Below are positions 1 through 5,028 of a stretch of 5,028 nt of DNA, piece after piece. The position numbers and the translations under genes are program-made. The stretch is taken from NCBI GenBank assembly GCA_964489955.1, contig CAZBAV010000145.1, positions 1 to 5,028 of the forward strand. Reading direction: 5' to 3'. The notes under the pieces are model-generated. The model saw only the letters and a program-made list of their open reading frames with translations. It made no database searches and was not told the DNA's origin. The stretch's first letter is position 1. Each line of letters begins with the position of its first letter. Source of the stretch: Leadbetterella sp964489955. Its GTDB lineage: Bacteria > Bacteroidota > Bacteroidia > Cytophagales > Spirosomataceae.

Positions 1-1235
1 AGGCAGTAATGAACGAAGGTGTGGGTACAAATGTAACCTTATCTGCTCCAACCTTAGTTCTTTCAAAAGACGAAGCAGACAATCAGGTTTTAACCATATC
101 TTGGACCGCTCCGGATTACGGTTTTGCGGCTGCACCTTCATACTTACTGCAAATTGACAAAAAAGGTGGAGACTTCTCTGCTGGATATAGTGCTTCTACA
201 GGAACCGCCGTAAAAAAGGAATTTAAAGCTTCTGAATTAAATGCCTTACTGTTAAATCTAGGACTGAAACCATCTGAAGTTGCCCTTTTAGATGTAAGAG
301 TAAGTATAGTACTTTCCAGTGCCACAAGCATTTACTCTCCTATTGCAAGCTTGACTGCTACTCCTTATGCCAATGTACTGGATTTAAGTACTCCTTGGGG
401 TGTAGTAGGTAGTGGTTACAACGATTGGGGTGCAAGACCAGATGGCCCTTTTTATAGAACTTCACAAGCTAACGTCTTTGTAGCATATTTACCGCTAGTA
501 GATGGTGAAATTAAATTCCGTCCTAATAATGACTGGCCAGGAAACTACGGAGGTGAGAACGGAAAATTAGTTGCCGATGGAGCCAACATTAAAGTTACAG
601 CCGGTACTTACAAAATCACTATTGATTTAGGAGCCCTTACTTATAAAATTGAGAAATACTCGTGGGGTATAATTGGAGACGCTTACAACGACTGGGGTGC
701 AACTCCTGACGGAAAGCTTGAATACGACCCATTCTCTGACCAATGGAGAACCATCATTACACTGAAAACAGGTGAAATGAAGTTCCGCCAAAATTCTGCT
801 TGGGATACTAATTTCGGTGGTTCCAATGGCAGTTTAGTCGCTGGTGGGGATAACATCAAAGTTACGGCTGGAACCTACTTAGTTACCATGAACTTAAACG
901 ATAACACTTACAGCATACTTCCAGTAACCAAAAAATGGGCTTTGGTTGGTAGTGCCACACCAAACGGCTGGGATGGACCCGATTACCCACTAAGTCTTGA
1001 CTACTCTAAGTACTCGGCTGATTTTGATACACAAGGTGTTTGGATTGCGAAAAATGTGGTATTAAAAGATGGTGAATTGAAATTTAGAGCCAACCATGAC
1101 TGGGATATTAACTTTGGTGATAATGGAGCCGATGGCAAACTAGATGCAGGTGGCGACAATATAAAAGTGGCACCAGGTACATACGACATCGTTTTTGACT
1201 TGTCAACCAACACATATACCTTAACAAAGAAATAG
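1..1235 (+). CDS. SusE/SusF-like outer-membrane starch-binding protein, 5' end cut by window edge
   Basis: This is a surface glycan-binding protein that by family knowledge holds starch chains next to a SusC/SusD transporter and is itself non-catalytic. The frame is open to the left edge: codons GCA GTA at 3-8 precede the ATG at 9. That ATG is therefore probably internal, and the real start with its lipoprotein signal peptide lies upstream. Counting from the ATG at 9 there are 408 residues. A SusE-type N-terminal domain spans about 8-122, with the typical LSAPTLVLSKDEADNQVLT and SWTAPDYGF segments. Three homologous beta-rich modules follow at about 130-215, 219-304 and 310-408. Each has a leading Trp, a second Trp (140, 229, 321), a G-E-x-K-F-R strand, a third Trp (176, 265, 365), a Gly-rich turn, an N-I-K-V strand and a closing T-Y strand. 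Three modules resemble Bacteroides SusF more than SusE, while the N-terminal domain is SusE-type, so I leave the symbol blank. A terminator follows directly. The family call is firm; binding specificity is inferred. Confidence 0.9.
   Translation, partial: AVMNEGVGTNVTLSAPTLVLSKDEADNQVLTISWTAPDYGFAAAPSYLLQIDKKGGDFSAGYSASTGTAVKKEFKASELNALLLNLGLKPSEVALLDVRVSIVLSSATSIYSPIASLTATPYANVLDLSTPWGVVGSGYNDWGARPDGPFYRTSQANVFVAYLPLVDGEIKFRPNNDWPGNYGGENGKLVADGANIKVTAGTYKITIDLGALTYKIEKYSWGIIGDAYNDWGATPDGKLEYDPFSDQWRTIITLKTGEMKFRQNSAWDTNFGGSNGSLVAGGDNIKVTAGTYLVTMNLNDNTYSILPVTKKWALVGSATPNGWDGPDYPLSLDYSKYSADFDTQGVWIAKNVVLKDGELKFRANHDWDINFGDNGADGKLDAGGDNIKVAPGTYDIVFDLSTNTYTLTKK
396..653 (+). repeat. Starch-binding-type module 1 of 3 (within SusE/F-like gene)
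   Basis: First of three tandem protein modules, residues about 130-215 counted from the ATG at 9. It begins WGVVGSGYNDWG and contains GEIKFRPNNDW, a Gly-rich turn and NIKVTAGTY. In known SusE/SusF modules two tryptophans plus a basic residue form the maltooligosaccharide site. The equivalents here are probably W140, W176 and K169, which is an inference from position. Modules 1 and 2 are the most alike. Confidence 0.8.
663..920 (+). repeat. Starch-binding-type module 2 of 3 (within SusE/F-like gene)
   Basis: Second module, residues about 219-304 counted from the ATG at 9. It opens WGIIGDAYNDWG and contains GEMKFRQNSAW and NIKVTAGTY, so it repeats module 1 almost motif for motif. The probable ligand-platform residues W229, W265 and K258 are all kept. 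The Asp before the third Trp of the other modules is Ala here. Confidence 0.8.
936..1232 (+). repeat. Starch-binding-type module 3 of 3 (within SusE/F-like gene)
   Basis: Third and most diverged module, residues about 310-408 counted from the ATG at 9, running to the C-terminus. It is longer than the other two, with extra residues after the second Trp (around 325-345) and in the Gly-rich turn (370-382). It keeps GELKFRANHDW, NIKV and the final T-Y strand, so W321, W365 and K358 remain as probable binding residues. Confidence 0.78.
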
Positions 1236-1250
1236 AGCCCTCTTTACTCT

Positions 1251-1288
1251 AAGGCAGTACTGGTGACAGTGCTGCCTTAATTTTTTTT
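1251..1288 (+). terminator. Intrinsic terminator between SusE/F-like gene and amylase
   Basis: An 11-bp stem pairs 1251-1261 (aaggcagtact) with 1268-1278 (agtgctgcctt), with one G-T wobble. The six-base loop is 1262-1267 and eight T residues follow at 1281-1288. The hairpin begins 15 bases after the SusE/F-like stop codon. This is a textbook rho-independent terminator on the + strand. It ends only four bases before the ATG of the amylase gene, so it may limit read-through into that gene. Confidence 0.88.
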
Positions 1289-1292
1289 GCTT

Positions 1293-2684
1293 ATGAAATC
1301 CATTTTGAAATTTCTCTTTTTTGTCTTTATCCTCTCCTCATGTGGTGAAAAGGATAGCCCTTCGGAGCAAATAACAGACCCCGAGGATCTTTCTAAATAT
1401 GCCAACAACGAAGGTGTAATGATGCAAGCATTCTACTGGGACGTGGAACCCCGTGGCGAATGGTGGAAGATTATTGAAGGCAAGATAGACAACTGGAAAA
1501 ACATAGGTGTAAACCGTATCTGGCTTCCACCTGCTTCCAAAGGAATGTCAGGTGGGTACTCTATGGGTTACGACCCCATGGATTACTTTGATTTTGGAAA
1601 CTATGACCAAATGGGAACTACAAAAACCCGTTTCGGAAGCCGTTCGGAATTAGAAAGTTTTATAGCAAAATCGCATGCTTCAGGTATAGAAGTTATAGCC
1701 GATATTGTACTGAACCATAACAGTGGTGGCGAACTAGAATATAATCCCTATCGCCAAAAGGACACGTACACGCTTTTCCGCCCGAAATCCGGAAGGTTTT
1801 TCAGAAATTATGAAGACTTCCACCCCAACCATATACATGATCGGGATGCTGAAGCCATGTTTTTTGAAGAACAGGACCTTTGCCATGAAAGACCCAACGT
1901 AAAAAAATGGTTTTGGGAGTCTGACTCATCAGTAGCCAAATATTATAAAAATACCATGAAGTTCGATGGTTGGCGGTTTGATTATGTAAAAGGTTTTGAC
2001 CCATCTGTGGTAAAATCCTGGATGAATGCAGTGGGTGGTTATGGTGTTTTGGAGGTTTGGGATGGCAATACAGATTACCTTAATAGCTGGATAGAAAAAA
2101 CGGGAATAAATGCCTTTGACTTCGCTCTTTTTTACAATCTGGAACAAGCTATAGACGGTAACAATATGAAAATATTGGGAGAACGAAACTCGCTTTCTAA
2201 ATCGAGCCCGGCCAAAGCCGTGACATTTGTAAACAACCACGATACAGAGAAAGAAACCAACCAAGGAAACCGCATCGGCTCACCTGAGAACAGAATGCTC
2301 GCCTATGCTTATATCCTCACCCATCCCGGTTACCCATGTATCTTTTACAGCGATTACGAAAGTATTTTGGATAAGAAAAAACTGGAAAGGTTGATACAGA
2401 TTAACCGTTCTTTGGCCATCGGGAGCTTAAGTGTTCTTTTTACAGACAACGACTCCTACGTAGCTATCCGTAACGGAGGAAATGGCGTACCTGGCTTGGT
2501 GGTTTCACTAAACAATGCATCAAGAGCAACCACAAAACCTGCCATAACACCATGGAAAAATGCAACACTTTATGACTACTCTGGAAATACCAGCGAAACC
2601 ATAAAAACCGATGCCAATGGCCGTGCAGAACTTACCACCCCAGCTAAAAGCTACACCATTTGGTCTTTGAAAAAGTTTAAATAA
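1293..2684 (+). CDS. Lipoprotein alpha-amylase, GH13, archaeal (Thermococcales)-like type
   Basis: This enzyme should endo-hydrolyse alpha-1,4 bonds in starch or glycogen and fills the SusG-like role in the locus. From ATG 1293 it has 463 residues. A lipoprotein signal peptide, MKSILKFLFFVFILSSC, puts the lipidated Cys at 17, so it is membrane-anchored, probably on the surface. The GH13 barrel starts near residue 40. Region I is DIVLNH (137-142), the nucleophile is D230 in GWRFDYVKG, the acid/base is E254 in VLEVWD, and the third acid is D317 in FVNNHD. A small beta C-domain ends the protein. The segment PPASKGMSGGYSMGYDP and the N-terminal MMQAFYWD are, from memory, nearly identical to Pyrococcus alpha-amylase (subfamily GH13_7). 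H177, H182 and C197 match the Zn ligands of that enzyme. An in-frame TTG at 1287 lies inside the terminator T-run; the ATG is preferred because the signal peptide starts there. No Shine-Dalgarno is seen. The enzyme class is firm; localisation is inferred. Confidence 0.93.
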   Translation: MKSILKFLFFVFILSSCGEKDSPSEQITDPEDLSKYANNEGVMMQAFYWDVEPRGEWWKIIEGKIDNWKNIGVNRIWLPPASKGMSGGYSMGYDPMDYFDFGNYDQMGTTKTRFGSRSELESFIAKSHASGIEVIADIVLNHNSGGELEYNPYRQKDTYTLFRPKSGRFFRNYEDFHPNHIHDRDAEAMFFEEQDLCHERPNVKKWFWESDSSVAKYYKNTMKFDGWRFDYVKGFDPSVVKSWMNAVGGYGVLEVWDGNTDYLNSWIEKTGINAFDFALFYNLEQAIDGNNMKILGERNSLSKSSPAKAVTFVNNHDTEKETNQGNRIGSPENRMLAYAYILTHPGYPCIFYSDYESILDKKKLERLIQINRSLAIGSLSVLFTDNDSYVAIRNGGNGVPGLVVSLNNASRATTKPAITPWKNATLYDYSGNTSETIKTDANGRAELTTPAKSYTIWSLKKFK

Positions 2685-2995
2685 GACTACTACATCGATA
2701 CAAACAATAAATTAAAGGGATAATTATGAATTGTATATTCTATCCATTAATTACTAAATGTTCCTTATTCAGGTTTTAGGGACCGTTTGAGCCTGACGTA
2801 GTCGGCGAAAGAGGTTTTTCTAAAACCTATGTTTTTGCCCTACTTTTTCAAAAAAGTAGGAAAGAAAAAAAACTAAATTTACTTAAATGTAAATAGCTTG
2901 GTATAAACAAAAGGCAAATATCTGCTTACAATAATTAAGCAAGATTAGCTAAGCTTAAATATTTCTAAACATTTGAGAAAGTTAAATTAAGAATC
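2685..2995. other. 311-base intergenic region between the two GH13 genes
   Basis: This stretch is AT-rich with no credible gene. The only small ATG frame, at 2726, encodes 17 residues and ends at a stop within the repeat-like block. No T-tract terminator follows the amylase stop. A structured block lies at 2771-2860 and is listed separately. Downstream of it, 2861-2995 is very A/T-rich and should hold the promoter and leader of the SusA-like gene. I find no exact match to the Bacteroidota -7 consensus TAnnTTTG here. A short inverted repeat, atttac/gtaaat (2877-2882 and 2889-2894, six-base spacer), could be an operator but is weak in such AT-rich DNA. Confidence 0.6.
2771..2860. repeat. Structured, probably repetitive extragenic element
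   Basis: Three nested or adjacent inverted repeats sit in about 90 bases. The outer arms aggttttag (2771-2779) and ctaaaacct (2820-2828) are perfect 9-bp complements. Inside them GCC-T-GAC (2791-2797) pairs with GTC-GGC (2801-2806) around a GTA loop with one bulged T. Just downstream cctacttttt (2839-2848) pairs perfectly with aaaaagtagg (2851-2860) across two bases. The interior is more GC-rich than its flanks, unlike ordinary spacer DNA. No T-run follows the last hairpin on the + strand, so it is not a normal terminator. I infer a dispersed REP-like element of Bacteroidota genomes. Copy number cannot be judged from one window. Confidence 0.5.
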
Positions 2996-4825
2996 ATGAA
3001 AAAAATACTTATATTCCTCCTCTTCTTATCTCAGGCATTATATGCCCAACAAATCCACCGTATGGAGCCTGCTTCGTGGTGGATAGGTATGCAAAATCCC
3101 GAATTACAGTTATTGGTGCACGGCGATAAAATAGCTAACTATACACCTTCTGTAAAACACAAAGGCGTAAAAATTGTAAAAACACACAAAGTAGAAAATC
3201 TCAATTACCTGTTCATAGACTTAAAAATAGAAAAAAACGCTACTGCAGGAGATGTGACAATAGACTTCGCTTCTAAATCAGGGACGAAAGTTTCTAAATC
3301 TTTCTCCTTACAAAACCGAATCGCGAACTCGTCTAAAAGAAATGGTTTCAACAATTCGGATGTGATTTATCTTATTACACCGGATAGATTTGCCAATGGT
3401 GATGTCACCAATGACAATACCGATGATACCATGGAGAAGCTTAACCGCAGTCATTACAATGGTCGTCACGGCGGGGACATCCAGGGAATAAAAAACCATC
3501 TTGACTATATCAAAAACATGGGCTTTACTACCATTTGGTCAATGCCTTTGCAAGAAAATAATCTAAAAGAAGTAACCTACCACGGCTATTCAATCACAGA
3601 TTATTATAGGATTGACCCGCGTTACGGCAGCAATGATTTATTTAAAGAAACCGTACGCCAATCCAATGAAATGGGTTTGAAATGGATTATGGACGTTATA
3701 CCCAACCACTGCGGTATAGACCACTGGTGGATGAAAGATTTACCTTCTAAAGACTGGATAAATAACGACGGTGTTTTTGCACCAAATGGACATAGACGAG
3801 AAGTACACCAAGACATTCACGTATCCAAAAAAGACAAAGAAAAGATGGTACGTGGTTGGTTTGTGCCTTCTATGCCAGACCTAAATCAACGCAATCCTTT
3901 CATGGCGAAATATCTTACCCAAAACACTATTTGGTGGATAGAATACGCTAATCTTTCGGGTTTGAGAGTAGACACCTACCCATACGCAGAAAAGGAGTTC
4001 TTGACCCAGTGGACAAGAGACATTATTGCTGAATATCCGAACATCAATATAGTTGGAGAAGAGTGGACTACCAAAGCCAACACCATAGCGTATTGGCAAA
4101 AAGGAAAACAAAACGAGGACGGTTACCAGTCGCACATACCATCTATGATGGATTTTCCAATCCAAACAGCATTGGTACAGGCACTAAATGAAGACGAAGG
4201 ATTTCACAACGGCTTAGCCCGACTTTATCAGGCACTATCAGATGATTATCTATATCCCGATTCTGACAACCTGGTTGTTTTTGCGGATAACCATGATATG
4301 AACCGCTTCTATACACAAGTAAAGGAAGATCCTAAACGTTTCAAAATGGGCTTAGCCTATTTAGCTACCACGAGAGGTATTCCGCAACTATACTACGGTA
4401 CAGAAATAGGTATATCTAATCCCGATTCCGAAGAGCACGGAGTCCTTAGAGCAGATATGCCCGGAGGATGGAAAGGAGATAAATCCAGTGCCTTTACAGG
4501 CGAAAACCTAACAGCTACCCAAAAGGATTTACAGGATTTCACCAGAAAACTTTTCAACTGGCGTAAAACAGCGGATGCCATCCATAACGGTAAACTAATT
4601 CACTTTGCCCCAGAAAACGGAATTTACAGTTACTTCCGCTTTACGGACAATCAAAAATACTGGATTATATTAAACAAAAAATCATCGGAAACAGAAGTAA
4701 GCTTCAGTGATTTCTCAGAACTACTTCCTGAAAACGCTTCTGTAGAGGATGTACTAGATGGTAAAACTTTTAAGGGAAAAGCAACCGTTCCTGCCATTGG
4801 GTTTAGAATACTAGAGGTGAAATAA
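2996..4825 (+). CDS. Periplasmic cyclomaltodextrinase / neopullulanase-like GH13 enzyme (SusA-type)
   Basis: This 609-residue enzyme should hydrolyse cyclodextrins, maltooligosaccharides or pullulan after import. A Sec signal peptide, MKKILIFLLFLSQALYA, is probably cleaved before Q18 and has no lipobox Cys, which fits a soluble periplasmic protein. Residues about 20-108 form the N-terminal beta domain of the Flavobacterium cyclomaltodextrinase family, recognisable by MEPASWWIGMQNPELQLLVHG. The barrel follows from about 120. Region I is DVIPNH (233-238), region V is MPDLN (293-297), the nucleophile is D326 in GLRVDTYPY, the acid/base is E355 in VGEEW, and the third acid is D434 in FADNHD. The last 80 or so residues match the family's C-terminal beta domain. 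All catalytic residues are present and the length is normal. The leader is AT-rich with no Shine-Dalgarno; the ATG is chosen because the signal peptide begins there. Cyclodextrin versus pullulan preference cannot be told from sequence alone. Confidence 0.93.
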   Translation: MKKILIFLLFLSQALYAQQIHRMEPASWWIGMQNPELQLLVHGDKIANYTPSVKHKGVKIVKTHKVENLNYLFIDLKIEKNATAGDVTIDFASKSGTKVSKSFSLQNRIANSSKRNGFNNSDVIYLITPDRFANGDVTNDNTDDTMEKLNRSHYNGRHGGDIQGIKNHLDYIKNMGFTTIWSMPLQENNLKEVTYHGYSITDYYRIDPRYGSNDLFKETVRQSNEMGLKWIMDVIPNHCGIDHWWMKDLPSKDWINNDGVFAPNGHRREVHQDIHVSKKDKEKMVRGWFVPSMPDLNQRNPFMAKYLTQNTIWWIEYANLSGLRVDTYPYAEKEFLTQWTRDIIAEYPNINIVGEEWTTKANTIAYWQKGKQNEDGYQSHIPSMMDFPIQTALVQALNEDEGFHNGLARLYQALSDDYLYPDSDNLVVFADNHDMNRFYTQVKEDPKRFKMGLAYLATTRGIPQLYYGTEIGISNPDSEEHGVLRADMPGGWKGDKSSAFTGENLTATQKDLQDFTRKLFNWRKTADAIHNGKLIHFAPENGIYSYFRFTDNQKYWIILNKKSSETEVSFSDFSELLPENASVEDVLDGKTFKGKATVPAIGFRILEVK

Positions 4826-4841
4826 ACCTATCTAAAACACA

Positions 4842-4868
4842 AAAAGCGGATGCAATGCATCCGCTTTT
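4842..4868. terminator. Bidirectional intrinsic terminator between convergent genes
   Basis: A perfect 12-bp stem pairs 4842-4853 (aaaagcggatgc) with 4857-4868 (gcatccgctttt) around a three-base loop. The A-run on one side and T-run on the other let it act on both strands. It starts 16 bases after the SusA-like stop and lies 17 bases beyond the tpiA stop, as expected for a terminator shared by convergent genes. Confidence 0.9.
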
Positions 4869-4885
4869 CTATTAAATACCTTTCC

Positions 4886-5028
4886 TTAGGCAGGAAACGA
4901 CTTACTAATATCTGTAAAATCACGGGACTTCAAAGAGGCCCCTCCTACTAATCCTCCGTCTACATCAGGCTGTGAGAAAAGCTCCTCTGCATTTCCTGCA
5001 CCTACGCTTCCACCATAAAGTATAGAAA
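4886..5028 (-). CDS. tpiA: Triosephosphate isomerase, C-terminal 46 residues (5' end beyond window)
   Basis: The reverse strand reads in frame from 5026 to a TAA at 4886-4888. It gives SILYGGSVGAGNAEELF, then QPDVDGGLVGGASLKSRDF, and ends SFPA. The YGGSV loop and the DGGLVGGASL segment are the phosphate-binding loops of triosephosphate isomerase, and their spacing is right for the last two barrel strands of TIM. The enzyme interconverts dihydroxyacetone phosphate and glyceraldehyde 3-phosphate in cytoplasmic glycolysis. The gene runs off the right edge, so about four fifths of it is unseen. It converges on the starch genes and has its own terminator side, so it is probably an unrelated housekeeping neighbour. 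No frameshift is visible in the part present. Confidence 0.96.
   Translation of the reverse strand, partial: SILYGGSVGAGNAEELFSQPDVDGGLVGGASLKSRDFTDISKSFPA

Noticed and set aside
1109..1116. TAACTTTG, an exact match to the Bacteroidota -7 promoter consensus TAnnTTTG, about 180 bases upstream of the amylase start.
   Set aside because: It lies in the coding sequence of module 3 (the I-N-F-G codons). The nearest upstream TTG (1077-1079) is 29 bases away, too far for the usual 17-23, so it is probably chance.
1287..1295. TTG start at 1287, which would lengthen the amylase by two residues.
   Set aside because: It lies in the terminator T-run. The ATG at 1293 gives a normal lipoprotein signal peptide starting M-K.
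1929..2264. 111-codon open frame on the minus strand opposite the amylase.
   Set aside because: It lies wholly antisense to a well-conserved GH13 core and its translation has no recognisable family features.
2726..2779. Small ATG frame of 17 codons in the intergenic region.
   Set aside because: It has no recognisable motif or ribosome-binding signal and ends inside the inverted-repeat block; most likely chance.
2828..2835. TATGTTTT, a near match to the -7 promoter consensus upstream of the SusA-like gene.
   Set aside because: The last base does not match, the nearest upstream TTTG (2786-2789) is 38 bases away, and the site falls in the repeat-like block. Not enough to call a promoter.
2877..2894. 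Inverted repeat atttac/gtaaat as a possible operator for a maltose or starch regulator.
   Set aside because: Six-base arms in very AT-rich DNA are expected by chance, and it resembles no regulator site I can name.

Overview
The window looks like the downstream end of a starch or glycogen utilisation (Sus-type) locus from a Bacteroidota genome, most likely a flavobacterium-like organism. The evidence is an AT-rich sequence, a SusE/SusF-type starch-binding protein, a lipoprotein alpha-amylase, a periplasmic cyclomaltodextrinase/neopullulanase of the SusA / Flavobacterium type, and starts with no Shine-Dalgarno sequence. The genus cannot be fixed from this sequence.

Layout. Positions 1-1235 (+) hold the 3' part of a SusE/SusF-like outer-membrane protein. 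Its true start and lipoprotein signal lie upstream of the window. It has an N-terminal SusE domain and three tandem starch-binding-type modules. A strong intrinsic terminator (1251-1288) follows and ends only four bases before the ATG of the next gene. Positions 1293-2684 (+) encode a GH13 alpha-amylase with a lipoprotein signal peptide. Its motifs closely resemble those of the Thermococcales/Pyrococcus amylases, including the three zinc ligands known from the Pyrococcus enzyme. A 311-base intergenic stretch (2685-2995) follows and contains a structured, repeat-like block (2771-2860). Positions 2996-4825 (+) encode a secreted 609-residue GH13 cyclomaltodextrinase/neopullulanase-like enzyme. 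A hairpin terminator (4842-4868) that can serve both strands separates it from the convergent tpiA (4886-5028, -), of which only the last 46 codons are present. tpiA is a glycolytic housekeeping gene and probably marks the edge of the locus.

How the genes work together (inferred from the Sus paradigm). The SusE/F-like protein holds starch at the cell surface. The lipoprotein amylase cuts it, probably also at the surface. Oligosaccharides would enter through a SusC/SusD pair expected just upstream of the window. The SusA-like enzyme would hydrolyse linear or cyclic maltooligosaccharides in the periplasm.

I see no evidence of a wholly new system. The points most worth a second look are the archaeal-type amylase with its conserved metal site, the terminator abutting its start codon, and the structured intergenic repeat.
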